A DNA stretch of 64,000 nucleotides from Candidatus Saccharimonadota bacterium (GTDB lineage Bacteria > Patescibacteriota > Saccharimonadia > Saccharimonadales > Saccharimonadaceae). The translations under genes were made by a program, and so were the position numbers. Each line of letters starts with the position of its first letter. Position 1 is the first letter of the stretch. The notes below the pieces were generated by a model that made no database searches, had not been told where the DNA came from, and was given only the letters and a program-made list of their open reading frames with translations. The DNA lies in NCBI GenBank assembly GCA_017514805.1, contig JAFWIP010000010.1:50265-114264 (forward strand), given 5' to 3'. Positions 21,785-31,340 of the stretch are shown piece after piece.

Positions 21785-23881
21785 ATGGCAAACGAAAAAG
21801 TCACAGACTTGTCTAAGTACCGCAATATCGGTATTATCGCGCACATCGATGCTGGTAAGACCACCACATCTGAGGCGATTCTTTACCGTACCGGTCTCAA
21901 ACATAAAATTGATCTCGTCAAGGGCGACACCGGTGGCGCAACGACCGACTGGATGGAGCAGGAAAAGGAACGTGGTATTACGATTACCTCCGCTGCCGTT
22001 ACCGCTTACTGGAAGGGTCACAAGATTAACATTATCGATACCCCGGGACACATCGACTTTACCGCAGAGGTTGAGCGCTCTCTACGCGTTCTCGACGGCG
22101 CAGTCGTAGTCTTCGATGGTAAGATGGGCGTCGAGGCTCAGTCCGAGACGGTTTGGCGCCAGGCTGATAAGTACGGCGTTCCACGCATCTGTTTCGTCAA
22201 CAAGATTAACCAGATCGGTGGTGATTTCTACAAATCTCTCGAATCTATTCACAAGCGCCTCAGCAAGAATGCTTACGCAATTCATCTCCCAATCGGTTTC
22301 GAAAAGGATATCTGCGGCGTCGTCGACCTTCTCTCGATGAAGGCTTACACTTACAAAGATTACGCTGACCACGAGCTCGTTGAAGGTGAAATTCCAGCAG
22401 ATATGGTAGAGAAGGCTAAGAATTATCGTTCTATGCTCGTCGAAGAAGCTGTTCAGGCTGATGAAGCCCTCATGGAAAAGTTCTTTGCCGAAGGCGAAGA
22501 AGCTATTACTGAAGAAGAGCTCAAGACCGCTCTCCGCAAGCGCGTAATTGATGGTCAGTTCTTCCTCGTCACTGGCGGTGATGGTCGTGGCGTTATCGTC
22601 GAAAAAGTGCTTGATCTTGTTACTGATTTCTTGCCATCCCCAACGGATATTCCAGCTATTCTTGGTAAAAACCCTAAGACCGGCGAAGATATTGTTCGCC
22701 ACAGCGATGAAAAAGAGCCTCTCACTGCTCTCGCATTTAAGATTGCAACCGATCCATTCGTCGGTAAGCTCATCTTCATCCGCGTTTACTCTGGTAAGCT
22801 CAGTTCCGGTAGCTACATCTTGAACGCTACTACCGGCGAGAAAGAGCGCGTTGGTCGTCTCGTTCGTATGTTCGCAGACAAGCGCGAAGATATCGAATCT
22901 GTCGGCGCTGGCGATATTGCCGCTGTTGTAGGCCTCAAGGATACCACTACTGGTACCACGCTTTGTGACCCAGCACATCCAATTCACCTCGAGTCTATCG
23001 ACTTCCCAGATCCTCCAGTATCTATCGCCGTCGAGCCAAAGTCTAAGGCTGACCAGGAAAAGATGGGCATCGGTCTCGGTAAGCTCGCAGAAGAGGATCC
23101 AACCTTCCGCGTTCGCTCCGATGAAGAATCCGGCCAGACTATTATTTCCGGTATGGGCGAGCTTCACCTCGATATCATTATCGATCGCTTGAAGCGCGAA
23201 TTTAACGTTGAATGTAACACTGGTGAGCCACAGGTCGCTTATCGCGAAACTATCCGCGGTACTGCTGAAGCTCAGGGTAAGCATATCAAGCAGTCTGGTG
23301 GTCGTGGTCAGTATGGTGACGTTTGGGTCAAGTTTGAGCCAAATGAACCAGGTAAGGGCTTCGAATTCATCGATCAGATTAAGGGTGGTGTTGTTCCTCT
23401 CGAATACCGCAAGCCAGTTATGGAAGGTATCAAGGAAACCCTCGAAGGTGGTGTTATTGCCGGTTATCCAGTACTCGACGTTAAGGCAACCCTCTATGAT
23501 GGTAGCTACCACGATGTCGACTCCTCCGAGCTCGCATTCCACCTTGCTGGTGTTCTCGCAACTCGCGAAGGCGTCAAGAAGGCTAACCCAGTCCTTCTCG
23601 AGCCAGTTATGAAGATCGAAATTACCACCCCAGAAGATTTCATGGGCGACGTAATTGGCGATTTGAACTCTCGCCGCGGCCGTATCGACGCAATGGAAGA
23701 TCGTGACAATGGTGTCAAGGTCATCACCGGCTTCGTACCGCTCGCAAACATGTTTGGTTACACTTCTGACCTTCGTGGTATGTCTCAGGGTCGTGCTGCT
23801 TCTACGATGGAGCTACACGGTTATGAGGAAGTTCCACCAAACATCGCTCAAGAGATTATCGACAAGCGCAATTCGAAATAA
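21785..23881 (+). CDS. fusA: Translation elongation factor G
   Basis: 698 residues. G-domain motifs are G1 AHIDAGKTT, G2/switch I region RGITITSAAVT, G3 DTPGHIDF and G4 NKI (VNKINQIG). Domains II-V follow, with the C-terminal FGYTSDLRGMSQGRA. EF-G is the GTPase that moves tRNA and mRNA through the ribosome. AAGGA ribosome-binding site. In the ancestral str operon it would follow rpsG directly; here it has its own promoter and terminator. Confidence 0.98.
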   Translation: MANEKVTDLSKYRNIGIIAHIDAGKTTTSEAILYRTGLKHKIDLVKGDTGGATTDWMEQEKERGITITSAAVTAYWKGHKINIIDTPGHIDFTAEVERSLRVLDGAVVVFDGKMGVEAQSETVWRQADKYGVPRICFVNKINQIGGDFYKSLESIHKRLSKNAYAIHLPIGFEKDICGVVDLLSMKAYTYKDYADHELVEGEIPADMVEKAKNYRSMLVEEAVQADEALMEKFFAEGEEAITEEELKTALRKRVIDGQFFLVTGGDGRGVIVEKVLDLVTDFLPSPTDIPAILGKNPKTGEDIVRHSDEKEPLTALAFKIATDPFVGKLIFIRVYSGKLSSGSYILNATTGEKERVGRLVRMFADKREDIESVGAGDIAAVVGLKDTTTGTTLCDPAHPIHLESIDFPDPPVSIAVEPKSKADQEKMGIGLGKLAEEDPTFRVRSDEESGQTIISGMGELHLDIIIDRLKREFNVECNTGEPQVAYRETIRGTAEAQGKHIKQSGGRGQYGDVWVKFEPNEPGKGFEFIDQIKGGVVPLEYRKPVMEGIKETLEGGVIAGYPVLDVKATLYDGSYHDVDSSELAFHLAGVLATREGVKKANPVLLEPVMKIEITTPEDFMGDVIGDLNSRRGRIDAMEDRDNGVKVITGFVPLANMFGYTSDLRGMSQGRAASTMELHGYEEVPPNIAQEIIDKRNSK

Positions 23882-23915
23882 TCTCACATAATAACGCGAA
23901 TAAACTCACACCGAA

Positions 23916-23944
23916 ATACTCCCCAGAATGTTGGGGAGTATTTT
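23916..23944 (+). terminator. Terminator after fusA
   Basis: ATACTCCCCA (23916-23925), loop GAATGT, TGGGGAGTAT (23932-23941), T-run. Confidence 0.9.
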
Positions 23945-23980
23945 GTTCGATAGGCGCAAGCGGAAAGCCTGACTTCATGA

Positions 23981-23986
23981 TAGAAT
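23981..23986 (+). promoter_or_regulatory. -10 element of the ART-like gene
   Basis: TAGAAT (extended TGA before it) ends 6 bases before the ATG at 23993, suggesting a leaderless mRNA. Confidence 0.5.
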
Positions 23987-23992
23987 GTGAAT

Positions 23993-26320
23993 ATGAGTTA
24001 CGAATATGCGGTCAAAATTAATCCTGCCGAAATGCATGAAAAGCCTGATAATATTGTCACGAAAATTCTAAACAAGATTAAGGCGATTAAAGACCGTATC
24101 TTAGAAAAATTCCATATCAAAGGCGATAAGCTAGAGCAGATGGCCGATGAAGCATTGGTTCATGTGGCAAAAGAGACTATTACAGAGGCCGACAAGGACG
24201 GCATTAGGACCGAGCAGGAATCTGCAGATATCAAAGAGGCGGTAGAGACTGTCGTCGTACAGGGCGCTTTGGAGGAGGCGAGCGGCGAAGTACTGAATGC
24301 GGAGAATCCTATTGTGAGCCTAGATAAAGACGATGCGACGGCACCAGACCTTATTGAAGCAATCCAAGACCTGAACGAGCAGGATGCGACTTTGCCGACC
24401 GGCGAAAGCGTTGCTGAACTGGCTGCCGAGGTAATTCAGCGAGCCGAAGAGACAGAAGTGATGGGAGAGAGCGAAAAACCTCCTCGTTTAAGCCTGAGTG
24501 AGGCGATTACTAATCTCGTAGAGGCTGAACGATCGAGCGAGATTGCAAAGCGCCCGCGCGCAGAGATTATTTGCGACCGTAATCATATTGAGAGCCAACG
24601 AATTGATATTATTGATAAGCGTGACGCTGGTCAGATTGAGCTAAACTTTAAACTGCGCGGCGTAGAATTGAATTTTGATAATATGAAGACTCCTGGTGGT
24701 ACAACCGTCGAGGAGGATGCTCTTAGCTATACGGGCGTAGATAGCAAGAGTAAGATCATTGTGGCGCCAGCTTATTCATTTGAGCGAGACGGTATCAAGG
24801 TTACAATCGTCGACCCTACGACGCAAAAAATGGCGCCTAAGGGCAGAGTCAAGATCGAGGCGCCTGCTGATATGGATCCTAAAGAAATTGAGGAAAATGT
24901 TGCTAAAATTCTCGAAGAAGAACTGGCTATTCCGAATGCGCTCGAAGAAGTCCCCGAGCAGTATGAATCAGAGTTTAAACAGTCGCTCTATCAATGGAAT
25001 CACAAGATTGACGGCGTACTCACGACCGATGAATCTGAACGTGCCGCAAAGATGACACGCAAAGAGGTCTATCCTGGCTACACAACCTACGTCGAAGAAG
25101 GCAAACATAAGGAATATTTGGAGAAGTACGGCGAGGACATTCGACCAGTTCATCATCTCCATACTGGTACGACGTCGTCGATTATTAGGGTATTAACTGG
25201 TGGCGTAATGAGCTCATCGGAGCGATATTCTTGCGGTATTCTTCGCAACGGTATGTCTACTGGCGCAGATTTTGAAACTGGTGGTGCAGACAATGTGTTT
25301 ACGCGCCTTTATGATAAAGAGAGCCGCGGCAAAATGCTGGGCACAACAGTAGTATTTAAACCAGAATTATTGGACCGTATGGACTGGTATTCATACAGTA
25401 GCGATAGATTTGGCTCAACGAGACCGAATGTATTTGCGAACAGAACATCCCCGGACGAGATATTATCTGCCGTATCAGAGAAAACAAGTGCTAGCGATAA
25501 TGAGCAGATGTTTCGCACTGGCATCGGTCCTGAATATATTGAATGTATTGAGGTAGACCCGCAGCTTCGCGAAATGACGCTTGATGAATTAAGAAAAGAG
25601 GGCGTCACTGAAATAAACGGGCGACCAATCGAAGAAATAGTCGTGGCGCGCGAAAAGGACCCGTCAATGATGAATATGTTCCCATTTTGGCAACCATCAG
25701 AGAATAATTCTGAATTCGGGAATCTCTCTGAAAACGATGGAGATCATACTGTAGAATTACCGGATAATCCCGATTTAGCGAATCTATTCGGAGATTCGGA
25801 AAACCCGACCGTAGAGCTACCATCATTCGGGAATCCGATTCCGCCAGAGATAAAACAGCCAAATAAATTGGTATGGGAACCAAAGCAGGAAGTAATCTTG
25901 CCTGGCATACCGGTAAGTTTCGACGAGAATGTCGAGGGGCAGCAGCATTATAAATTCGAGAACATCGAGCTCGATGAAGACAAAGATAAGATCAAGCTAG
26001 ATATTCTGGATGGCAAGAGGACCTCTTCGGTCAAAGAAATAATCAAGCTATGCTCTGGTGATCCGGACCAGAGCATCATGATGGGTTTGCTGGCCGCGAC
26101 GGCAAAGTACGGCGACAAACAAAAGCTCGTCAATGACATGAAAAACGAGATTATGAAGGATTTGACCGACATAGAGATTGAGAGTATCGCGACGTTAGGC
26201 TTACCGAACAACGATATTGGTGAGATTATTCGAGATATAAGCGACATTTTAGGTGTAGATTTTGAGGGTTACATCGTGCAGACATACAATGAGTCAAGGA
26301 AAGGAGAAGTAAATGGCTAA
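23993..26320 (+). CDS. Large soluble protein with a possible ADP-ribosyltransferase-like domain
   Basis: 775 residues (a GTG two codons upstream is also possible). The N-terminal ~330 residues are acidic and low-complexity. Around residues 380-540 lies HHLHTGTTSSIIRVLTGGVMS, then SCGILRNGMSTGADFETGGADNVF, a YSYSSDRFG segment and NEQMF...EYIECIEV. This order (His-x-x-Thr/Gly with a following I-x-x-x-x-x-GG helix turn, aromatic strand, late Glu) resembles PARP/TpT1-type ADP-ribosyltransferases, but it is a fold guess. The C-terminal ~150 residues are helical. It overlaps the next gene by 8 bases, and a DraG-like ADP-ribosylglycohydrolase faces it. No signal peptide. Confidence 0.45.
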   Translation: MSYEYAVKINPAEMHEKPDNIVTKILNKIKAIKDRILEKFHIKGDKLEQMADEALVHVAKETITEADKDGIRTEQESADIKEAVETVVVQGALEEASGEVLNAENPIVSLDKDDATAPDLIEAIQDLNEQDATLPTGESVAELAAEVIQRAEETEVMGESEKPPRLSLSEAITNLVEAERSSEIAKRPRAEIICDRNHIESQRIDIIDKRDAGQIELNFKLRGVELNFDNMKTPGGTTVEEDALSYTGVDSKSKIIVAPAYSFERDGIKVTIVDPTTQKMAPKGRVKIEAPADMDPKEIEENVAKILEEELAIPNALEEVPEQYESEFKQSLYQWNHKIDGVLTTDESERAAKMTRKEVYPGYTTYVEEGKHKEYLEKYGEDIRPVHHLHTGTTSSIIRVLTGGVMSSSERYSCGILRNGMSTGADFETGGADNVFTRLYDKESRGKMLGTTVVFKPELLDRMDWYSYSSDRFGSTRPNVFANRTSPDEILSAVSEKTSASDNEQMFRTGIGPEYIECIEVDPQLREMTLDELRKEGVTEINGRPIEEIVVAREKDPSMMNMFPFWQPSENNSEFGNLSENDGDHTVELPDNPDLANLFGDSENPTVELPSFGNPIPPEIKQPNKLVWEPKQEVILPGIPVSFDENVEGQQHYKFENIELDEDKDKIKLDILDGKRTSSVKEIIKLCSGDPDQSIMMGLLAATAKYGDKQKLVNDMKNEIMKDLTDIEIESIATLGLPNNDIGEIIRDISDILGVDFEGYIVQTYNESRKGEVNG

Positions 26321-26729
26321 TCCAGCAGAATTATTTGGCCGAAAGGCTGAGCAGGAGACGCATTACGAGAAGCTTCCTCAGCCAGTCTATTATATTGAAT
26401 CGTCAGATGACGACACAGTTCTAGTCGGCATAGATGTCGAAATCAAGCAAATAGGCGACGCGGCGCCAGTAGTCACATGGTATGATTCGTCGCATGAGCG
26501 TTCAATGTCGGCACTTGAAATGGTTAAGAAGGATAATTATTTCGCTTTCCGTAGCGCAGACAAAAAGATGACTAATGGAGAGCCTGCCGAATATTACTTC
26601 GCGCCAATGGATCTGAATACTTACCGAGAAAAGGTGAAAGATAAGCTAATCGAAGGTAGAGATTTCGAAAGCGAAGAAGAGATGATTAATGCTTTTCTCG
26701 AAGCAGCCAAGAAAAACGGCGAAGAATAG
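26313..26729 (+). CDS. Small partner protein overlapping the ART-like gene
   Basis: 138 residues, acidic, soluble, alpha/beta-looking, ending with a helix (FESEEEMINAFLEAAKKN). It overlaps the upstream frame by 8 bases and has AAAGGAGAAG before its ATG, so the two are translationally coupled. Size and position would suit an immunity or adaptor protein, but no family is recognised. Confidence 0.5.
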   Translation: MANPAELFGRKAEQETHYEKLPQPVYYIESSDDDTVLVGIDVEIKQIGDAAPVVTWYDSSHERSMSALEMVKKDNYFAFRSADKKMTNGEPAEYYFAPMDLNTYREKVKDKLIEGRDFESEEEMINAFLEAAKKNGEE

Positions 26730-26735
26730 AGCAGT

Positions 26736-26770
26736 AAAAAACTCCCTTAAAGATTACAGGGAGTTTTTTG
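26736..26770. terminator. Bidirectional terminator
   Basis: AACTCCCT (26740-26747) pairs with AGGGAGTT (26758-26765), with A- and T-runs on the two sides. Between convergent genes. Confidence 0.88.
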
Positions 26771-26773
26771 TTG

Positions 26774-27721
26774 TTATAAACGGATTATTGGCAATGCATC
26801 TGCAAAATCGCCACAGATACGAAGAAGATACTGCTTCGCCTTAAGCCCATCTCTCCATTCCTTCGGAATTCCAGAAATCCCATACTCTATTCCGGCGATT
26901 GAGCCAGCAACGGCGCCAATCGTATCGGTGTCAGAGCCAAGATTAACGGCCGTGAGTACGGTATTTCTGTAATTGCTATTATTCAGGACGCACCAAAGCG
27001 CAGCTTCGAGAGTACTAACAACATAGCTAGTAGACGATATCTGATTGATATTAAAGAGATCGATATTATCATCCAGAATTCTGCTGTACTCTTCGAGCGA
27101 ATCGCGTGAGAACATCGAATAGTCGATCGTCTTGATGTTCTCGTAGGCCTTGCGGGAATCCATTCCCATAAGCAGGGATTTTACAAACTGGACGTAGATA
27201 TAACACCCAAGAATGCTAATTTCGTGCCTATGAGTTAACGAAGAAACGTCTTTCACGATGCGGTACGTATCCGTATATGAAAGGCGATGTTCGTAGCAGA
27301 TGTAGGCTATTGGCAAGATTCGCATCAAAGAACCATTGCCATTACTGCGGATATTCGTAAGACCACAAGCGAGTGGAGCGGTACCTATTCTGAAATTGCC
27401 TATTGCGTTAGCGCAAGTGCCGCCCACGTCGAAACGTTTACCGGTCGCTGTATAGAAATCCTCGTAGTACCATGAAGAAAATTTCTCCATAATATCTACG
27501 TAATCTATCGTCTTATTTTCGCATATAGATTCCATGAGGGCAATTTCCAGCGAAGTATCGTCTGACCAAGTGCCCGCAGGAACAGGATATGTGCCGAAAC
27601 CGATCATATTAGTAACCGGATTAGCATTGAGACTCTTGCGACTTTTAAATTCCACAGGAACGCCAAGAGCATCGCCGATAGCATGTCCAATAATGCCGTT
27701 CTGTATTTTGTAAAGAACCAT
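26774..27721 (-). CDS. ADP-ribosylglycohydrolase (DraG-like)
   Basis: 315 residues with the DraG family motifs: GHAIGDALGVPVE near the N-terminus, TWSDDTSLE (metal-binding SDDT), SNGNGSLMRILP, and the C-terminal NLGSDTDTIGAVAGSIAG with paired metal aspartates. Such enzymes cleave ADP-ribose from proteins, nucleic acids or metabolites. Metal ligands appear complete, so it should be active. AGGAGGG ribosome-binding site and a strong own promoter. It converges on the ART-like gene pair. Confidence 0.92.
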   Translation of the reverse strand: MVLYKIQNGIIGHAIGDALGVPVEFKSRKSLNANPVTNMIGFGTYPVPAGTWSDDTSLEIALMESICENKTIDYVDIMEKFSSWYYEDFYTATGKRFDVGGTCANAIGNFRIGTAPLACGLTNIRSNGNGSLMRILPIAYICYEHRLSYTDTYRIVKDVSSLTHRHEISILGCYIYVQFVKSLLMGMDSRKAYENIKTIDYSMFSRDSLEEYSRILDDNIDLFNINQISSTSYVVSTLEAALWCVLNNSNYRNTVLTAVNLGSDTDTIGAVAGSIAGIEYGISGIPKEWRDGLKAKQYLLRICGDFADALPIIRL

Positions 27722-27771
27722 AGTTTAACCCTCCTATCTTTAGTTTGCGAGACTATACTCGCTATGAACAT

Positions 27772-27800
27772 ATTATATCAAAAAACTAATGCTTTGTCAA
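27772..27800 (-). promoter_or_regulatory. Promoter of the DraG-like gene
   Basis: On the minus strand TTGACA (27795-27800), 17-base spacer, TGA-TATAAT (27772-27777). Confidence 0.88.
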
Positions 27801-27818
27801 GTGATATAAGGGGTAAGA

Positions 27819-27850
27819 AAAAGCCACCTATAGAGAAAAAGGTGGCTTAT
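27819..27850 (-). terminator. Terminator of the 27862 gene
   Basis: On the minus strand AAGCCACC (arm 27841-27848) with GGTGGCTT (arm 27821-27828), then a T-run. Confidence 0.85.
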
Positions 27851-27861
27851 CGGAGTAATGC

Positions 27862-28602
27862 TTATTCGCATTCGTCTTCGAGATTGTTGAGCGTTTCGCG
27901 ACGCTTTCGCTCTTCTTCCTCTTCCAATTTGCGATAGTGTTCGAGCTCGTCTTTTTCGCGCTGAAGCTTTTCTGCTCTTTCTTTTGCTTCGATTTCGCGG
28001 TTGAGATTGCTTCGCTTGTTGAGAGCAGTAACTAGCCAGTCTATTCCAAGACAATCGTTGAACCTAAAAGAGCCTGGATGGCCTATAGGAGTACATTTAA
28101 AACTCTCAGACATACCGCAGCCGTTGTATTCTACGAAATATTCATACAAGAGGCCTTTGTCGCGATCGGTCCAGCTAAGGAACGAAATAGAACTGGATGG
28201 ACCTAAAGATTCCCAATGATTTCTTGCAAAATGTATTAGCCCTTCATCCTCTGGGAATAGTACGTAAATTGTCGCAAAATTTTTCTCTTGCGTCCGAAAG
28301 CTTAATGCAATAGAGAACATGTTGTTCTGATCTACTGCGGCGCTTAACGAATCGGGCAAATATAATGAAGCGTCCTCAATGAGAATGACTGAGGAATAGT
28401 CGCCATGGCTGGATCTTACGGTGGCCCTAAAGCAATAACGTTCGTAATTATAAAATGCGGAGCGCGGAATGCGAATTGTCGTGACTTCTTCTTCGAACTC
28501 CGGCATAGGATTAATGTCGGTTAGATTGATTATCTCGCCCGTTTCGAAGTCGCTGCATTTCTTCTCGTAAAACTCACTGATAAAATATTCTTGTTTAGCC
28601 AT
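27862..28602 (-). CDS. Unknown soluble protein with C-terminal coiled coil
   Basis: 246 residues from the ATG at 28602 (AAAGGAGGTGATA upstream). The N-terminal ~190 residues look beta-rich and globular, with several Cys. The C-terminal ~50 residues are a highly charged helix (EAKERAEKLQREKDELEHYRK) likely to form a coiled coil. No family is recognised. Single-gene unit with its own terminator. Confidence 0.5.
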   Translation of the reverse strand: MAKQEYFISEFYEKKCSDFETGEIINLTDINPMPEFEEEVTTIRIPRSAFYNYERYCFRATVRSSHGDYSSVILIEDASLYLPDSLSAAVDQNNMFSIALSFRTQEKNFATIYVLFPEDEGLIHFARNHWESLGPSSSISFLSWTDRDKGLLYEYFVEYNGCGMSESFKCTPIGHPGSFRFNDCLGIDWLVTALNKRSNLNREIEAKERAEKLQREKDELEHYRKLEEEEERKRRETLNNLEDECE

Positions 28603-28675
28603 AATATCACCTCCTTTAAGATGGCAAAACATGAATATATAATACCATAAAACCGAGAAAAATCAAACAATGTAA

Positions 28676-28706
28676 AAGCCACCAGTTACCTGGTGGCTTT
28701 AAATGT
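28676..28706 (-). terminator. Terminator of the 28727 gene
   Basis: AAGCCACCAG/CTGGTGGCTT (28676-28685 with 28690-28699), loop TTAC. Uses the same AAGCCACC arm as the neighbouring terminator. Confidence 0.85.
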
Positions 28707-28726
28707 AAGCTGCTATTTTTACTTCA

Positions 28727-29356
28727 TCATTGAGAAGTAGTATTGTAGTTTAGGCACTGATGCAGATATCTTAAACCTCGATCGTCTTTCCAATTGATAC
28801 TCTCCGCCATAGTAAGAGTGTTTTTGTCCATTTTGACTTCACATTTAAATTCGTCAACATTTCCAATAGTAATCGCAGTGTGGTTAAAGATAGGGATATA
28901 TATAGAATCGTGGATATGTATGGATGAATAATATCCGAGACCCTTGACTTCTCCATCAGTAAGAAGCTGCAGCCTAGCGGACTGACCGCGAAAGATGAAT
29001 AAATCAATTTCGTGCGAAGTAGTGCCGACGTCGGTGATAATTGTATCTACTGCGACGCAGAATAAATCTTTGAATAATATATCCGGAGAACACTGACTTT
29101 GAAGATAATCCGGTAATAAGTGTTTGCCGTTAGAAAAAATCAATGTTTTATGGCGCGTGCCGGAAAACAGCGAACAAAAATACATCTTACTAGAACTCAG
29201 CATATCGTGCGTAACTAAGAAAATATCCGTGTACTCTTTGAGATTAGCGAAAGGCTTAATATTGTCAATCAATACGAAATCATCGATGTTGAGCTGGGCT
29301 TCTTTCTCACAGATATTTCTCATTCCTTCACAAAGTAAAAATTCTTGTCCTTCCAT
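28727..29356 (-). CDS. Unknown soluble protein
   Basis: 209 residues, mixed alpha/beta, no signal peptide or membrane helix, several Cys and His. Ends in a helix before NYNTTSQ. No family is recognised. TAGGAGGTGATG ribosome-binding site. Stands just upstream of and divergent from tuf. Confidence 0.5.
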   Translation of the reverse strand: MEGQEFLLCEGMRNICEKEAQLNIDDFVLIDNIKPFANLKEYTDIFLVTHDMLSSSKMYFCSLFSGTRHKTLIFSNGKHLLPDYLQSQCSPDILFKDLFCVAVDTIITDVGTTSHEIDLFIFRGQSARLQLLTDGEVKGLGYYSSIHIHDSIYIPIFNHTAITIGNVDEFKCEVKMDKNTLTMAESINWKDDRGLRYLHQCLNYNTTSQ

Positions 29357-29400
29357 TTACATCACCTCCTAACAAAATATATGAAATGGACAATACGATA

Positions 29401-29429
29401 ATTATAGCATAAACAGATTAAAAAGTCAA
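29401..29429 (-). promoter_or_regulatory. Promoter of the 28727 gene
   Basis: On the minus strand TTGACT (29424-29429), 17-base spacer, extended TGC-TATAAT (29401-29406). Confidence 0.85.
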
Positions 29430-29473
29430 TAAGGACAGGCATTTTAAACAGCCGTAGAATGCAATAATTTCCC

Positions 29474-29502
29474 TTGCATTTAGCTTGAAAATCGTATAAA
29501 AT
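29474..29502 (+). promoter_or_regulatory. Promoter of tuf
   Basis: TTGCAT (29474-29479), 17-base spacer, TAAAAT (29497-29502). Confidence 0.65.
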
Positions 29503-29579
29503 ATAACACATACATAGCTTTGGGCTGGTTAATATTAGTGCCCAAAATTATTAATAATATAAAGGAGAATATAAACACT

Positions 29580-30761
29580 ATGGCAGATTTTGACCGTAGC
29601 AAGCCACATATCAATGTGGGTACCATGGGTCACGTTGACCACGGTAAAACTACTTTGACTGCTGCTATCACTGCTGTTCTTGCGAAGAAACTTCCTTCCG
29701 AGATCAACAAGCCAGTCGCTTACGACCAGATCGATAATGCTCCAGAGGAAAAGGCACGTGGTATTACCATCGCAACTTCCCACCAGGAGTATGAATCTGA
29801 GAAGCGCCACTACGCACACGTCGACATGCCAGGCCACGCCGATTACATCAAGAACATGATTACCGGTGCTGCACAGGTTGATGGTGCTATCCTTGTCGTT
29901 GCTGCTAACGATGGTGCACTTCCACAGACTCGCGAGCACGTTCTCTTGGCTCACCAGGTTAACGTTCCAAAGATCATCGTCTTCTTGAACAAGATGGACC
30001 TCGCTGATCCTGACCTCGTCGAACTCGTCGAGGAAGATATCCGCGACCTTCTCGAGAAGAACGGTTTCGATCGCAACTGTCCAATCATCAAGGGTTCCGC
30101 AACCAAGGCTCTCGAAGGCGATCCAGCTAACGAAGACGCTGTTATGGAGCTCGTCAAGGCTATGGACGAATACTTCGATATTCCAGAGCATGATCTCGAC
30201 AAGCCATTCTTGATGCCAATCGAGGATGTCTTCTCCATCAAGGGTCGTGGTACTGTTGCTACTGGTCGTATTGAGCGTGGTACCATCCACATCAACGACG
30301 AAATCGAAATCGTCGGTCTTAAAGAGACTCAGAAGTCTGTCGTTACCGGCATCGAGGCCTTCCACAAGACTCTCGATCAAGGTCAGGCAGGTGATAACGC
30401 TGGTCTTCTTCTCCGCGGTATTGAGCGCGAGCAGATCGAGCGTGGTCAGGTAATTGCTGCTCCTGGCACCATTACCCCACACACCGAGTTCGAAGGTCAG
30501 GTCTACATCTTGAAGAAGGAAGAAGGCGGTCGCCACACTCCATTCTCCAACGGTTACAAGCCACAGTTCTACTTCCGCACCACCGATGTTACTGGTGAGG
30601 TTGAACTTCCAAAGGACAAAGAGATTGTTATGCCTGGTGATACCGTCACCTTCAGCGTCAAGCTCAATGCTCCAATCGCTATGAACGACAATGACCGCTT
30701 CGCTATCCGCGAAGGTGGCCGCACCGTCGGTTCTGGTGTTGTTACTAAGATTGTCAAATAA
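29580..30761 (+). CDS. tuf: Translation elongation factor Tu
   Basis: 393 residues. G1 GHVDHGKTT, switch region [13 protein letters not shown]3 DMPGHADY (Met where many bacteria have Cys), G4 NKMD, and the standard domains II and III. EF-Tu delivers aminoacyl-tRNA to the ribosome. The open frame extends 20 codons upstream, but AAAGGAG just before the ATG at 29580 marks the start. It has its own promoter and terminator, with accessory genes on both sides. Confidence 0.98.
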   Translation: MADFDRSKPHINVGTMGHVDHGKTTLTAAITAVLAKKLPSEINKPVAYDQIDNAPEEKARGITIATSHQEYESEKRHYAHVDMPGHADYIKNMITGAAQVDGAILVVAANDGALPQTREHVLLAHQVNVPKIIVFLNKMDLADPDLVELVEEDIRDLLEKNGFDRNCPIIKGSATKALEGDPANEDAVMELVKAMDEYFDIPEHDLDKPFLMPIEDVFSIKGRGTVATGRIERGTIHINDEIEIVGLKETQKSVVTGIEAFHKTLDQGQAGDNAGLLLRGIEREQIERGQVIAAPGTITPHTEFEGQVYILKKEEGGRHTPFSNGYKPQFYFRTTDVTGEVELPKDKEIVMPGDTVTFSVKLNAPIAMNDNDRFAIREGGRTVGSGVVTKIVK

Positions 30762-30778
30762 TCTATTGTAACTATCAA

Positions 30779-30807
30779 AATATCCCTCAGAAATGGGGGA
30801 TATTTTT
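30779..30807 (+). terminator. Terminator after tuf
   Basis: ATATCCC pairs with GGGATAT around an AGAAAT loop, followed by TTTTTT. Confidence 0.87.
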
Positions 30808-30824
30808 TATGCTAATATATAAAT

Positions 30825-31310
30825 ATGAGCCCAAAGCGCACTATCTTAATTAGTTTTCTAATAGCGTTACCAATCACGATTGTAGTATTTCTAACATTTC
30901 TCTCGAAAGACACGAGAAATTCAGCCGGTTACGCCTACGCCTTTATGATATTACTTACGATATTTATCGCTGCGCTACTAACGAAAGGCCGTAGAATAAT
31001 CCATTGCGACAAAAAAGTAGATGCGACTATAACTTCAAGAGAAGAGGTAGGCGACGGTACGAATATGTATTTACATCTTGAAGCGACCGTAGGCGGGGAA
31101 AAGCTACATTTCATAGATAAAGATACTAATGAAATGTCGCTAGGAAATATCGGCGACACGAGAGTCTACTATATTAATGAAAAAGATTTAAAGAATATCC
31201 GAAAAGAAACAAGGAAGGCGGACCTGATTGAATTAGGACTCGTCCTTCTACTCGTACTAGTATTTGGCGTCCTGTATCTACTGCATTTAACAGGTGTATG
31301 GCGTAACTAA
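30825..31310 (+). CDS. Small membrane protein with a central soluble domain
   Basis: 161 residues: two N-terminal transmembrane helices (about 5-27 and 35-53), a beta-rich soluble middle (about 55-128) and a C-terminal helix (about 135-155). The TM/beta/TM layout resembles DUF3592-type proteins and the neighbour at 32399. An extended -10 (TGC-TAATAT, 30813-30818) ends 6 bases before the ATG, suggesting a leaderless mRNA. Confidence 0.55.
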   Translation: MSPKRTILISFLIALPITIVVFLTFLSKDTRNSAGYAYAFMILLTIFIAALLTKGRRIIHCDKKVDATITSREEVGDGTNMYLHLEATVGGEKLHFIDKDTNEMSLGNIGDTRVYYINEKDLKNIRKETRKADLIELGLVLLLVLVFGVLYLLHLTGVWRN

Positions 31311-31340
31311 AAAATACCCCCTCAATCTGAGGGGATATTT
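31311..31340. terminator. Bidirectional terminator overlapping the end of the 31322 gene
   Basis: ATACCCCCTC/GAGGGGATAT with one bulge; the minus-strand stop codon lies inside the hairpin. Confidence 0.75.

Noticed and set aside
22082..23542. Long minus-strand reading frame opposite fusA
   Set aside because: It is a shadow of the EF-G codon pattern; the same happens opposite tuf (29535-30536). No ribosome-binding site or family match.
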